In this document: positions 8,199 to 16,778 of the stretch, piece after piece | How positions within the stretch are numbered: the first letter of the stretch is position 1 | Layout: each line of letters starts with the position of its first letter | Assembly: GCA_021372375.1 (NCBI GenBank) | Contig: JAJFUN010000125.1 | Location: 1-64,000, forward strand | From: Pelosinus sp. | GTDB lineage: Bacteria > Bacillota > Negativicutes > Propionisporales > Propionisporaceae | Length of the DNA stretch: 64,000 bases | Direction: 5' to 3' | Made by a program: the position numbers and the translations under genes | The notes under the pieces: model-generated | Told to the model about the DNA's origin: nothing | Database searches by the model: none | Seen by the model: only the letters and a program-made list of their open reading frames with translations

Positions 8199-9245
8199 AT
8201 GGATACCAAACATTATGTTGTAGATAGAGATAAACCAGACAGCAAAATATTGTCAGAGGCGGCCGCTAATTTGCGCAGCGGCAAATTGGTGGCTTTCCCA
8301 ACTGAAACGGTATATGGTTTGGGGGCCAACGGCTTTGATGAGCAGGCGGTGAAATCTATTTATCAGGCCAAAGGGCGGCCATCTGATAATCCGCTTATTT
8401 TACATATTGCTGCAGTGCATGAAGTGGAAAAGCTTACCCAAAATATTTCTGCTAATGCCCGGGCATTAATGGCTGCATATTGGCCGGGGCCATTGACGAT
8501 AATTCTTGAACGGAGCAAGATCATTCCAAACGCTGTGACAGGCGGCCTGGATACAGTTGCTATTCGTATGCCCAGCTCTATTGTCGCTAGAGAGCTTATT
8601 CGCCTCGCAGGCATTCCGGTAGCGGCGCCTAGTGCCAATGTATCAGGACGTCCTAGTCCTACTAATGCGGATGATGTGTTGGTTGATTTAAGCGGGAAGA
8701 TAGCGGTTGTTTTGGATGCAGGGCCGTGTGATATAGGGGTAGAGTCTACCATCGTTGATTGTACTACTCCTGTACCTACTATTTTGCGGCCTGGCGGGAT
8801 TACTTTGGAAATGCTGGTGGAAACCCTTGGGGACGTGGAAGTTGATCCGGGGCTCGTCAGTAATAATATGGTAGCGCGAGCGCCTGGCATGAAATATCGG
8901 CACTATGCGCCTATAGCACCTATGACACTTGTGGAAAGCCCTTATCCGGAAAATCAGTCTATTTTATTGCGGGAAATATTACAGGCGCTTGGCGACAGAA
9001 AAAAGGTGGGTGCGGCTGTATCACGGGAAACCGCAGCGCTGCTGCCCGCTGATGTTCAAATAGCAGTACTTGGCTCAAGGCTAAATCCGGCGGAATATGC
9101 CGGTAACCTTTATACCATGCTCAGGGCCTTTGATGATACCGATGTAGAAACTATTTTTGCCGAAGGAATTTCGGAAGAGGGTCTCGGACTTGCTGTTATG
9201 AACCGGCTGCGTAAGGCTAGCGGGTATCGAATTATAAAAAAATAG
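8199..9245 (+). CDS. sua5: L-threonylcarbamoyladenylate synthase (Sua5/YwlC)
   Basis: This 348-residue protein has the YrdC-like catalytic domain (about 15-205: GKLVAFPTETVYGLGA, KGRPSDNPLI, PSANVSGRPSPT) and the C-terminal Sua5 domain (about 235-345) joined by a linker with APGMKYRHYAP. It makes threonylcarbamoyl-AMP from threonine, bicarbonate and ATP for the t6A modification of ANN-decoding tRNAs. The long form, not the short TsaC form, is the usual Firmicute type (YwlC). A gtgagggg site precedes the ATG. It lies in the ywl-type operon between prmC and mntP. Confidence 0.96.
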   Translation: MDTKHYVVDRDKPDSKILSEAAANLRSGKLVAFPTETVYGLGANGFDEQAVKSIYQAKGRPSDNPLILHIAAVHEVEKLTQNISANARALMAAYWPGPLTIILERSKIIPNAVTGGLDTVAIRMPSSIVARELIRLAGIPVAAPSANVSGRPSPTNADDVLVDLSGKIAVVLDAGPCDIGVESTIVDCTTPVPTILRPGGITLEMLVETLGDVEVDPGLVSNNMVARAPGMKYRHYAPIAPMTLVESPYPENQSILLREILQALGDRKKVGAAVSRETAALLPADVQIAVLGSRLNPAEYAGNLYTMLRAFDDTDVETIFAEGISEEGLGLAVMNRLRKASGYRIIKK

Positions 9246-9297
9246 CGTAGACTACATGTTGCCTCTTTTTCATATACTAATGACGGGGGTGACAGTA

Positions 9298-9900
9298 GTG
9301 GGAAATTTAGAGCTTATGATACTTAGTGCTGCTTTGGGCACAGACTTATTTTCGATCGCTATTCCGCTTGGCATGAACCGCGTGGCTCGCCAGGTAATAC
9401 TTCGGGCAGCAGTGGTGTTTGCTGTTTTTCATATTGTGATGATTTTAACAGGTTACCATGTTGGTCACTACTTGGGTGCTTTACTGGAAAAGGCTCAGGT
9501 ACAATATTTTGCACCGCTGCCCATGTTTGCCGTACAGAATTGGGCCAGTATGCTTGGCGCGGTGGTGTTAACAGGTCTTGGCGTCAGTATGATTAAGAAT
9601 CATATCACAGAGACACCGCCAGAAAATAAGCGCCAGACGCTTTCGGGCATGCCGCTCTTCTTATTAGCGCTTAGTGTCAGCATTGATGCTCTTGCGGCCG
9701 GGTTTAGCATGGGCATGATGGATGTAGACACAATCAAATTAAGTGTTATTTTAGGTTTGGTAATATTTGTAATCGCAATATGCGGGCTAAGTCTTGGCCG
9801 GCGCGTTGGCAAATTTGCCGGCAAGTACTCTGAATTGGCTGGTGGGCTTGTTTTGGTTTTACTCGGACTTAATATTGTAAGGACAATCTGGGGTTTTTAA
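9298..9900 (+). CDS. mntP: Manganese efflux pump, MntP family
   Basis: The 200-residue membrane protein has six predicted helices in two related halves, with acidic residues in matching helices: ALGTDLFSIAIPLGM near residue 11 and ALSVSIDALAAGFSMGM near residue 122, the pattern of the MntP/YtaF family. It would export Mn2+. The GTG at 9298 is chosen because cgggggtgac lies 5-14 nt before it; an in-frame ATG further upstream lacks a ribosome site. Bacillus has mntP (ywlD) at exactly this place between ywlC and ywlE, which supports MntP over the related YtaF. No yybP-ykoY element is seen before it. Confidence 0.82.
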   Translation: MGNLELMILSAALGTDLFSIAIPLGMNRVARQVILRAAVVFAVFHIVMILTGYHVGHYLGALLEKAQVQYFAPLPMFAVQNWASMLGAVVLTGLGVSMIKNHITETPPENKRQTLSGMPLFLLALSVSIDALAAGFSMGMMDVDTIKLSVILGLVIFVIAICGLSLGRRVGKFAGKYSELAGGLVLVLLGLNIVRTIWGF

Positions 9901-9933
9901 GGGTATTTGTAAAAAGGCGGGGGACAATACTAA

Positions 9934-10404
9934 ATGCTAAAGATATTATTTTTATGTACAGGCAATACTTGTCGCAGTCCCATGGCTGAAATTTTACTGC
10001 GGGAGAGAATTAGACAAGCTATGTTAACAGATAATATAGCTGTGGCTTCAGCCGGTCTAAGGGCCAGTGGAGAATTTCTGGCATCACGCGGGGCAACAGC
10101 CGCTATGAAAATGCGGGGGCTTGATTTATCAAGGCATTTATCTTCACAGCTTACCACGCAAAAGATTCAGGCGGCCGATCTGGTTTTAACCATGACACAA
10201 TCTCACAAAGCGGCAGTGCTGGAGGTAATGCCCGCTGCCCATACAAAAGTATATACACTTGCCGAATATGCTGAGGCCGCTTTAGATATTGATGATCCCT
10301 TTGGCGGCAGTGATGCAGTATATCAGAGGACAGCAGCGCAAATAGACAGTTTATTGGATAAAGTGTGGCAAAAAATTGTGATTTTAGCAGGAAAAAACTC
10401 CTGA
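9934..10404 (+). CDS. ywlE: Low-molecular-weight protein phosphatase, probable protein-arginine phosphatase (YwlE)
   Basis: The 156-residue protein begins with the phosphate-binding loop C8-TGNT-CR14-SPMAE and has the general acid Asp in DPFGGS (about 121). The Thr at position 12, inside the loop, is the residue that in Bacillus YwlE favours phospho-arginine over phospho-tyrosine; tyrosine-specific relatives usually have Ile or Leu there. It probably reverses McsB-type arginine phosphorylation, which marks proteins for ClpCP. An aaggcgggg site precedes the ATG. The neighbours are mntP and rpiB, as in Bacillus. Confidence 0.93.
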   Translation: MLKILFLCTGNTCRSPMAEILLRERIRQAMLTDNIAVASAGLRASGEFLASRGATAAMKMRGLDLSRHLSSQLTTQKIQAADLVLTMTQSHKAAVLEVMPAAHTKVYTLAEYAEAALDIDDPFGGSDAVYQRTAAQIDSLLDKVWQKIVILAGKNS

Positions 10405-10447
10405 TATGGAGAATTTGAGCAAATGTATATGGATAGGGGGCTTTGAG

Positions 10448-10885
10448 ATGCTTTTAGCGATCGGTAGCGATCATGGCGGTTATAATTTAAAAGAAGAAAT
10501 AAAAAAGATGCTTGATGAACAAGGCGTAGCATATCGTGATTTTGGGACACATTCCCCGGCTTCAGTGGATTACCCTGATATTGCCAGAGAAGTAGGGAGC
10601 GCTGTAGTAAGCGGTGAATGCGAAAAGGGCATACTTATTTGCGGGACAGGCATTGGCATCTCTATTGCCGCCAATAAAATAAAAGGCGTGCGGGCTGCAC
10701 TGTGTCATGATGAATTTTCAGCGCAAATGGCGCGTGAACACAATAATGCCAACATTTTGGCGCTGGGGCAGCGAGTTACCGGGATTGGGCTGGCTTTAAA
10801 TATTGTAAATAAGTGGCTGAATACCGAATTTGCCGGCGGGCGTCATGCCGTCCGGGTAGATAAAATCATGAATTTAGAATGCTAA
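10448..10885 (+). CDS. rpiB: Ribose 5-phosphate isomerase B
   Basis: The 145-residue protein has the RpiB/LacAB fold signature: GSDHGGYNLK (6-15), the catalytic C65 in ICGTGIGISIAANK and the ARxHNNAN segment near residue 98 (AREHNNANI). It interconverts ribose 5-phosphate and ribulose 5-phosphate. The ATG at 10448 follows an atagggggctttgag ribosome site, so an upstream in-frame ATG is not used. It corresponds to Bacillus ywlF in the same position. Confidence 0.96.
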   Translation: MLLAIGSDHGGYNLKEEIKKMLDEQGVAYRDFGTHSPASVDYPDIAREVGSAVVSGECEKGILICGTGIGISIAANKIKGVRAALCHDEFSAQMAREHNNANILALGQRVTGIGLALNIVNKWLNTEFAGGRHAVRVDKIMNLEC

Positions 10886-10924
10886 AAAGGTGTGTTTCAA
10901 AAAACACACAACATTAAATTTTAA

Positions 10925-11046
10925 GAGATTGTTACAAGATGCCCAGATGCTAGGCGCACCGGAAGCTGTGCCGCGCAGGCGTAAGGTGGTACGTCAAGCA
11001 AGCAGCTGAGGTAGAGCAACGCAGATGGGTAGTTTGTAACAGGCTC
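10925..11046 (+). repeat. Structured ~120-nt intergenic element, copy 1
   Basis: The ends pair: GATTGTTACAA (10927-10937) with TTGTAACAGGC. Inside each end sit the conserved words CAGATGCTAGGC (10944) and AACGCAGATGGGT (11018). It fills the gap between rpiB and ywlG, immediately before the ywlG ribosome site. Related copies lie at 11631, 13071 and 23451. Confidence 0.85.
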
Positions 11047-11067
11047 AAAAAAGCGGAGGTGGGCATT

Positions 11068-11628
11068 GTGTCCGACGATAATGGTTTCGATGCTCAAAAA
11101 GTACGTCAGCAAACTGCTGCGGCAGTAGAAGAACTTTTAAACTGCGCCCAATTAGAGTCAGGTGAAATTTTAGTGGTGGGCTGTAGTACAAGTGAAATAC
11201 AAGGCGCTAATATTGGTTCGTCAGGCTCAAGCGATGCCGCGGAGGCTGTGCTTTCAGCGCTTATGGCAGCAGCCAATAAGCGACAGGTGTTTTTGGCGCT
11301 GCAGTGCTGCGAACATCTCAATCGGGCCTTGGTTGTTGAACGCAAGGTTATGAAGGAATATCATTTGCAGGAAGTTAGTGTGGTACCTGTAGCCAAGGCA
11401 GGCGGTTCGCTTGCTGCCAAGGGCATGAAGCTTTTTTCACAGCCTGTTGTGGTAGAAACCATACAGGCGCATGCTGGTATCGATATAGGGAGCACATTGA
11501 TTGGCATGCATCTGCGGCCTGTAGCCGTACCAGTGCGGCTCAAAACAAAATATATTGGGAAAGCTATCATCATTGCGGCGCGTACCCGGCCAAAATTAAT
11601 CGGCGGCGGACGTGCGGTTTATGAATAA
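11068..11628 (+). CDS. ywlG: TIGR01440 / DUF436 family protein (YwlG)
   Basis: The 186-residue protein matches the YwlG family by its segments VVGCSTSEIQGANIG, LALQCCEHLNRALVVER, VSVVPVAKAGGSLA and HAGIDIGSTLIGMHLRPVAVPVR. Its function is not known; related thiolase-like folds have been suggested. The GTG at 11068 is preferred because agcggaggt lies 8 nt before it; an upstream in-frame GTG overlaps that site. It lies between rpiB and glyA as in Bacillus and is flanked on both sides by copies of the structured repeat. Confidence 0.9.
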   Translation: MSDDNGFDAQKVRQQTAAAVEELLNCAQLESGEILVVGCSTSEIQGANIGSSGSSDAAEAVLSALMAAANKRQVFLALQCCEHLNRALVVERKVMKEYHLQEVSVVPVAKAGGSLAAKGMKLFSQPVVVETIQAHAGIDIGSTLIGMHLRPVAVPVRLKTKYIGKAIIIAARTRPKLIGGGRAVYE

Positions 11629-11630
11629 TA

Positions 11631-11753
11631 AGGACTGATACAAAATGCACAGATGCTAGGCGCGACGAGGAGCACAGCGGAGTCGTACTGCCTGTACGTC
11701 GTAGTGAGCACCGCAGGAGTAACAACGCAGATGGGTATTTTGTATCAGTCTTT
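11631..11753 (+). repeat. Structured ~120-nt intergenic element, copy 2
   Basis: The ends ACTGATACAAAAT (11633) and ATTTTGTATCAGT (11737) form a 13-bp perfect stem. The conserved words CAGATGCTAGGCGCGAC (11650) and AACGCAGATGGGT (11724) are present. Compared with copy 1, the A/T pair in TGATAC against GTATCA has changed on both sides. Confidence 0.88.
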
Positions 11754-11811
11754 GATACAAAATGCTCAGTAATTGCATGTAGCGCATAAGCCTGGGTATT
11801 TTTATACAATC
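11754..11811 (+). repeat. Short derivative of the structured element, copy 2b
   Basis: GATACAAAATGCTCAG at the left and CCTGGGTATTTTTATACAATC... at the right repeat the end sequences of copy 2 around a shortened middle; the right end is 9 nt before the glyA Shine-Dalgarno. It looks like an internally deleted copy in tandem. Confidence 0.55.
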
Positions 11812-11825
11812 TAAGGAGGATATTT

Positions 11826-13061
11826 ATGACAGTATTACAGCAAGTAGATCCTGAAATTGCGCGCATGATTGATTTAGAATGTAAGCGCCAGCAAAACAAA
11901 ATTGAACTGATTGCTTCCGAGAACTTTGTGAGCAAGGCAGTTATGGAAGCACAAGGTTCGGTACTAACGAATAAATATGCGGAGGGACTACCTGGCAAAC
12001 GTTATTACGGCGGCTGCGAGCATGTCGATGTCGTTGAACAATTGGCTATCGACCGGGTTAAAGCCTTATTTGGAGCGGAACATGCCAATGTGCAGCCTCA
12101 TTCCGGCGCACAGGCTAATACAGCCGTATACTTTGCCTTTTTGAAGCCTGGCGATACTATTCTGGGCATGAATTTGCAGCATGGCGGTCATTTGACCCAT
12201 GGCAGCCCGGTTAATATTTCTGGTAAATATTTTAAGGTTATTCCTTATGGAGTAGATGCAAAAACGCATTTAATTGATTATGATGAAGTGGAAAGACTAG
12301 CGATGGAAAATAAGCCTAAGATGTTAGTAGCTGGCGCTAGCGCTTATCCCCGAATTATCGATTTTGCCCGTTTGGGGGAAATTGCTCATAAAGCAGGCGC
12401 GTTATTTATGGTAGATATGGCGCACATTGCCGGTCTTGTGGCCGCAGGCCTTCATCCGAGTCCTGTACCATACGCTGATATTGTAACAACTACTACCCAT
12501 AAGACTCTCCGCGGGCCGCGCGGCGGCGTTATTTTATGCAAGGCTGAGCATGCGGCTGCTATTAACAAGGCAGTATTTCCAGGGACCCAAGGCGGTCCAT
12601 TGATGCATGTAATTGCCGCAAAAGCGGTTGCCTTTAAAGAAGCTGCTACGGAAGAGTTCCGTTTATATCAGGAGCAAATTGTTAAAAATGCGGCAGCACT
12701 TGCGGATAAGCTGAAAAATTCCGGGTTTACGCTTATCTCTGGCGGTACAGACAATCATTTGATGCTTGTCGATGTGCGCGGGCAAAACCTTACAGGCAAA
12801 CAGGCCGAGCATTTATTAGATGAAGTAGGGGTTACTGCCAATAAGAATACCATTCCTTTTGATCCGGCAAGTCCGTTTGTCACCAGCGGCGTTCGTATTG
12901 GTACAGCTGCTGTTACTTCGCGTGGCTTCAAAGAAGAAGATATGAATGTAATTGCTGACATTATTACCATGGTACTTACTAATCCGGAAGATGAAGCGGT
13001 AAAAACTAAGGCGGCGGAATTAGTTGCGGCTTTGTGTAAAAGGCATCCATTATATGCTTAA
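11826..13061 (+). CDS. glyA: Serine hydroxymethyltransferase
   Basis: The 411-residue PLP enzyme converts serine and tetrahydrofolate to glycine and methylene-tetrahydrofolate. It keeps the family landmarks [11 protein letters not shown] (18-28), [15 protein letters not shown] (44-58) and the PLP lysine K226 in [15 protein letters not shown], the same number as in Bacillus. A perfect taaggagg site precedes the ATG by 6 nt. It sits between ywlG and upp as in Bacillus and has copies of the structured repeat on both sides. Confidence 0.98.
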   Translation: MTVLQQVDPEIARMIDLECKRQQNKIELIASENFVSKAVMEAQGSVLTNKYAEGLPGKRYYGGCEHVDVVEQLAIDRVKALFGAEHANVQPHSGAQANTAVYFAFLKPGDTILGMNLQHGGHLTHGSPVNISGKYFKVIPYGVDAKTHLIDYDEVERLAMENKPKMLVAGASAYPRIIDFARLGEIAHKAGALFMVDMAHIAGLVAAGLHPSPVPYADIVTTTTHKTLRGPRGGVILCKAEHAAAINKAVFPGTQGGPLMHVIAAKAVAFKEAATEEFRLYQEQIVKNAAALADKLKNSGFTLISGGTDNHLMLVDVRGQNLTGKQAEHLLDEVGVTANKNTIPFDPASPFVTSGVRIGTAAVTSRGFKEEDMNVIADIITMVLTNPEDEAVKTKAAELVAALCKRHPLYA

Positions 13062-13070
13062 GTAAATTAA

Positions 13071-13140
13071 ATTTGGAGACTGTTAATACGTACCCAGATG
13101 TTAGGTGCGACGCTCTAAGGAGCAGCGCAAAACCGGGGCT
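13071..13140 (+). repeat. Structured element, copy 3, right half lost
   Basis: GGAGACTGTTAA-TACGT-ACCCAGATGTTAGGTGCGAC repeats the left end and left core of copies 1, 2 and 4. The matching right core AACGCAGATGGG is absent before upp, so this copy is a 5' remnant. Confidence 0.65.
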
Positions 13141-13171
13141 TAGAAACACTTTCCTGTAGGGAGATGAGAGG

Positions 13172-13798
13172 ATGCAAGTCAAAGTAATTGACCATCCATT
13201 AGTGCAACATAAATTGTCGTTAATTCGCGATGTAAAAACAGGACCGAAAGAATTTAGAGAACTCCTTGAAGAGATTGCTATGCTTATGGCGTATGAGCTT
13301 ACCCGTGATATGCCGCTGACTGATACCACTGTAGAAACGCCGGTTGCTATGTGTAAATGTAAAATGTTATCAGGCAAGAAACTTGGTGTTGTGCCTATTT
13401 TGCGGGCGGGTCTTGGTATGGTAGGCGGCTTTTTAAAGCTCATTCCAGCTGCCAAAGTCGGTCATATGGGGGTATATCGTGACCCTAATACTCTTAAGCC
13501 GGTAGAATATTACTGTAAACTGCCGACCGATATTACCGAAAGGGACTTTATTGTCATTGACCCCATGCTGGCTACAGGTGGTTCTTCGGCTGCTACCATT
13601 GAAGTACTCAAACAAAAAGGGGCTAAACACATTAAGCTAATGTGTTTGGTAGCCGCGCCGGAAGGTGTCCAGCTGATTAATGAGCAGCATCCTGATGTAG
13701 AAGTATATGTAGCATCTGTTGATGAACGGCTTAATGATCATGGCTATATCATACCAGGCCTGGGTGATGCCGGAGATCGGATTTTCGGCACGAAATAA
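13172..13798 (+). CDS. upp: Uracil phosphoribosyltransferase
   Basis: The 208-residue salvage enzyme makes UMP from uracil and PRPP. It has the full family length, the PRPP loop [19 protein letters not shown] (about 130-148) and the uracil-binding C-terminal segment [19 protein letters not shown] gggagatgagagg site precedes the ATG. It ends the prfA-glyA type gene string and is followed by a good terminator. Confidence 0.98.
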   Translation: MQVKVIDHPLVQHKLSLIRDVKTGPKEFRELLEEIAMLMAYELTRDMPLTDTTVETPVAMCKCKMLSGKKLGVVPILRAGLGMVGGFLKLIPAAKVGHMGVYRDPNTLKPVEYYCKLPTDITERDFIVIDPMLATGGSSAATIEVLKQKGAKHIKLMCLVAAPEGVQLINEQHPDVEVYVASVDERLNDHGYIIPGLGDAGDRIFGTK

Positions 13799-13813
13799 AT
13801 ATCAATTTATAAG

Positions 13814-13848
13814 AAGGGGCTGCCAACAGGCAGCCTCTTTTGTGTTTA
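13814..13848 (+). terminator. Rho-independent terminator behind upp
   Basis: aggggctgcc (13815-13824) and ggcagcctct (13829-13838) pair with one G-T around a 4-nt loop; tcttttgtgttt follows. Confidence 0.85.
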
Positions 13849-13918
13849 TTGATGAGACAGGTCATTAGGCTATCGTGCAATAAAATGTATTTTGAAAGAG
13901 TGTCTTGGGTCTATAGCC

Positions 13919-14285
13919 CATGCCTCCCTTGCCAAAGCAATGTCAAACACCTATGCTTCAAAATAATACCAATTGTCAGTATAGTATTTATTTGTATTTA
14001 AATCGTAGGGGCAATTCACGAATTGCCATTGCCAGCTGGAGACAACCTCTATTAGTACGTCTCTGCTAATAGGGGGAATTCGTGAATTACCCCTACACAT
14101 AAACAACTATTTATTAACATCAGCAATATTACATTAATTACCGCCATAGATATTTGACATTGCTTGCCAAAGGGAGGTGGCACCGCAGTGCCGGAGGGAT
14201 TTGGTTCCAGTTTTGTTCGTTCTTTTCAATAGAGTTCATCTCTCAATCCCCCTGTCACTACGGCGACATCCCCCTTTGCAAGGGG
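13919..14285. repeat. Nested palindromic repeats filling the upp-dCMP deaminase gap
   Basis: No gene is seen between 13849 and 14393. Three inverted-repeat pairs are nested: outer arms 13919-13955 and 14145-14180 (cctcccttgccaaagcaatg against cattgcttgccaaagggagg), an inner element with arms 14005-14027 and 14074-14096 (gtaggggcaattcacgaatt type), and a third pair 14164-14201 with 14245-14285 (ttgccaaagggaggtgg against ccccctttgcaa). The inner element looks inserted into the outer one. No ORF or transposase is present, so they resemble MITE/REP-type non-autonomous elements. Confidence 0.75.
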
Positions 14286-14393
14286 GACATAGATTAAAAG
14301 CTCTAAGCAAAAAACAGCATAGCTTTTTTATATAGTAAATCTAAAAATACTGCGGTATAATTATTTGTAGGTTTTAAAAGGATGGTGCGTACT

Positions 14394-14837
14394 ATGATTC
14401 GTCCGGAATGGGATGAGTATTTTATGGATATATGCGATATGGTGGCCAAAAGGGCCACGTGTCTTCGCCGCCAGTACGGCGCAATTATTGTGAGGGACAA
14501 TATTATTGTAGCAACAGGCTATAATGGTTCACCCCGGGGAGACGCAAACTGCATTGACACAGGGGAATGCGCCAGGGTTACGCTGAATGTACCTAAAGGC
14601 GAACGCTATGAACTTTGTGTAGCTGTTCATGCCGAGCAAAATGCCATGATTAATGCCGATCCGGTCAAGCTAAAGGGCGCCTTCATCTATATTGCCGGGC
14701 GTAATGCCGATGGAACATTTGCTACAGGTGAGCCTTGTCTGTTATGCCGGCGGATGATTAAAAATGCTATGCTTGCTATGGTTATTTATCGGGATGAGGC
14801 TGGTCGTATTATCAAACGCAGCAGTCAAGATTTTTAG
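14394..14837 (+). CDS. Deoxycytidylate deaminase (dCMP deaminase / ComEB family)
   Basis: The 147-residue zinc deaminase has HAE (79-81) with the proton-shuttling Glu and PCLLC (114-118) as the other zinc ligands, plus NGSPRGDANCID, typical of dCMP deaminases of the ComEB type. It makes dUMP for thymidylate synthesis. The ATG at 14394 is chosen; a GTG/ATG just upstream overlaps the aaagga site. A small downstream gene encodes a tandem MazG-like protein, so the pair may act together on the dNTP pool. Confidence 0.93.
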   Translation: MIRPEWDEYFMDICDMVAKRATCLRRQYGAIIVRDNIIVATGYNGSPRGDANCIDTGECARVTLNVPKGERYELCVAVHAEQNAMINADPVKLKGAFIYIAGRNADGTFATGEPCLLCRRMIKNAMLAMVIYRDEAGRIIKRSSQDF

Positions 14838-14925
14838 AAATAGGTATTTGCCAGTAAAATATGTACAAACTAATTTTAGTATGTTACAATGCAAACGTGA
14901 GAAATTGCGCGGGAGGCCTTGCAGC

Positions 14926-15594
14926 ATGCTCGATTCGATTTATTTACCAAAGCTGAACAATCTTTCGCCAACTATGGAATCTACGCTGCTCAAAATCATG
15001 GAAGAGGCTGGCGAGCTATCACGGGCAGTTCTGAAATTTCTGCCATATGAACAAATGACGCAAAAGGAGATTGCTGAGAGCCCAGTAGCAGCCCAGTTTT
15101 TGTCAGAGGTAGCAGGTGAGCTCCTGGATGTAGCTCAGACTTGTGTCACGATGATTTTTGTAATGGAAGATAGGCCGGAATTTTCCGGAACAGAGCCGGA
15201 GCAGCTTATAGAACTACATTTAAAAAAGTTAGAAATTAAGGGATATCATTTTGACCACGAACGGTCTTATCGGATTACCAATGCCGGAAATTTTAAATAT
15301 ATGGCGCTGCCCAGGTTGCAGCTTGAGCAGGTTACACTTTTGACGACAGTGTGCAAAATTCAAGAAGAACTGGGAGAGCTCACGCAATACTTAGGCAAAC
15401 ATTCCGGGGCATCAGGGGAACGGTGCGCACTGCCTGATCAGGAAATTGCCAGTGGCTGTGCCCAGGAAATGCTCGATATAGCCCAATGCTGTTTTACCAT
15501 GATGTATATTCTGGCTGAGCGCTATGGGGTCAATATACATAAGCTTATTGATCAGCATGTGGGCAAATTAAAGCGCAAGGGATATTGTGCTTAA
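14926..15594 (+). CDS. Tandem MazG-like nucleotide pyrophosphohydrolase-type protein
   Basis: The 222-residue protein consists of two copies of the short all-alpha NTP-pyrophosphatase helix set. Copy 1 has E26E27xxE30 (MEEAGELSRAV) and E61xxxE65xxD68 (EVAGELLDVAQ); copy 2 has E147E148xxE151 (QEELGELTQYL) and E181xxD184 (QEMLDIAQCC). These acidic residues normally bind Mg2+ and the nucleotide. Single-copy relatives act as dimers, so this may be an internal dimer. gggagg precedes the ATG at 14926; the frame is open much further upstream but overlaps the deaminase gene. The substrate is unknown; its place after dCMP deaminase suggests pyrimidine dNTPs. Confidence 0.75.
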   Translation: MLDSIYLPKLNNLSPTMESTLLKIMEEAGELSRAVLKFLPYEQMTQKEIAESPVAAQFLSEVAGELLDVAQTCVTMIFVMEDRPEFSGTEPEQLIELHLKKLEIKGYHFDHERSYRITNAGNFKYMALPRLQLEQVTLLTTVCKIQEELGELTQYLGKHSGASGERCALPDQEIASGCAQEMLDIAQCCFTMMYILAERYGVNIHKLIDQHVGKLKRKGYCA

Positions 15595-15632
15595 GGTTTA
15601 ATTGGTATATTGCGATATCGAATAAATCTTCA

Positions 15633-15661
15633 TTGACAAGTTTTATAATGCGAGTTAGAAT
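15633..15661 (+). promoter_or_regulatory. Sigma-A promoter before wecA
   Basis: TTGACA (15633-15638), 17 nt, TAGAAT (15656-15661); 31 nt before the GTG start. Confidence 0.7.
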
Positions 15662-15692
15662 GAATACGTTGCTTAGAAACGGGGTGTAGAAA

Positions 15693-16721
15693 GTGCAGGT
15701 ATATATTCTAGCATTTATTGTTGCGTTAGCAGTGTCCTATTTTATTACTCCTCAAGTGAAGGAACTGGCGATTAAAGTTGGTGCGATGGATGCACCGGAC
15801 GCTCGTAAAGTGCATACAAGGCCAATTCCACGTATGGGCGGACTTGCCATATATGCTGGCTTTATTTTGGCAGTGTTTTTCAGCATGCATATTACCAATG
15901 AGATAATTGGTCTTTTAGTTGGCGGTACCGTCATCTTGATTGTGGGGATTATTGATGATTTGAAATCTCTGCCGCCGAAAGTAAAGCTTTTCGGACAGAT
16001 TTTTGCGGCGGTAGTTTTATTGTTTTTTGATATTCGAATTGATTGGCTGACAAATCCTTTTGGTGATATGGTTTATGTGGATTATCTTTCTATTCCATTA
16101 ACCATTTTGTGGGTTGTTGGTTTGACAAATACAGTTAATTTGATTGACGGCCTTGATGGTTTGGCGGCAGGTGTTTCGACAATTGCCTCGATTACCATTC
16201 TTTTGGTAGCCTTGCAACAGAATTTTGGAATAGTTGCTATTTTGACTGCGGCATTAGCAGGCAGCTCTATGGGTTTTTTGCAGCATAATTTTAACCCTGC
16301 TAAGATTTTTATGGGTGATACAGGCAGTATGTTTTTAGGTTATATGTTAGCAGCAATCTCAGTGCTCGGCACGGTAAAAAGTGCGGCTACTATTGCCCTG
16401 ATTGTACCAATTGTAGCATTGGGACTGCCGATTATGGATACGGCATTTGCCATTGTACGCCGCTATATGAGTGGTCGGCCAATATTTAAGCCGGATAAAG
16501 GTCATTTGCATCATCGGCTTCTTGAGATGGGACTTACTCAAAAACAGGCAGTGCTTTTGATGTATGTCATTAGCGGGTGCTTAGGTTTTAGCGCTATTAT
16601 ATTGACTGAAGTAAATAAAGGCATTGGAGCTGTGATTATTGCCGTGATTTTGATAGCAGCTTTTTTGGGCGCAAGGAAAATTGGCGTACTCAAAACTAAT
16701 AAATCAGTAAGTAGCCATTGA
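15693..16721 (+). CDS. Undecaprenyl-phosphate N-acetylglucosaminyl-1-phosphate transferase (WecA/TagO type)
   Basis: The 342-residue polytopic membrane protein (about ten helices) has the polyprenyl-phosphate sugar-1-phosphate transferase motifs: DxRKVHxxPIPRMGG (29-45), GIIDDLKSLPPK with the Mg2+-binding Asp pair, NLIDGLDGLAAG, MGDTGSMFLG and the cytoplasmic HLHHRLLEMGLT loop typical of WecA/TagO rather than MraY. It starts lipid-linked glycan synthesis (O-antigen, secondary wall polymer or capsule). The GTG at 15693 follows a ggggtgtag site. The UDP-GlcNAc 2-epimerase gene follows. Confidence 0.92.
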   Translation: MQVYILAFIVALAVSYFITPQVKELAIKVGAMDAPDARKVHTRPIPRMGGLAIYAGFILAVFFSMHITNEIIGLLVGGTVILIVGIIDDLKSLPPKVKLFGQIFAAVVLLFFDIRIDWLTNPFGDMVYVDYLSIPLTILWVVGLTNTVNLIDGLDGLAAGVSTIASITILLVALQQNFGIVAILTAALAGSSMGFLQHNFNPAKIFMGDTGSMFLGYMLAAISVLGTVKSAATIALIVPIVALGLPIMDTAFAIVRRYMSGRPIFKPDKGHLHHRLLEMGLTQKQAVLLMYVISGCLGFSAIILTEVNKGIGAVIIAVILIAAFLGARKIGVLKTNKSVSSH

Positions 16722-16750
16722 GTTGTGATAAATAATTATATAGTAAAAGT

Positions 16751-16778
16751 AGGCGGGCTGATGCTTGCCTTTTTTTTT
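16751..16778 (+). terminator. Terminator behind the WecA-type gene
   Basis: aggcgggc and gcttgcct pair (two G-T) around a 4-nt loop; T9 follows. Confidence 0.8.

Noticed and set aside
10887-10915. ggtgtgttt / aaacacac hairpin behind rpiB as terminator
   Set aside because: The stem is short and no T tract follows; the structured repeat and ywlG follow in the same direction.
14303-14500. 65-codon minus-strand ORF near the dCMP deaminase start
   Set aside because: It lies mostly antisense to the deaminase gene and has no family resemblance.
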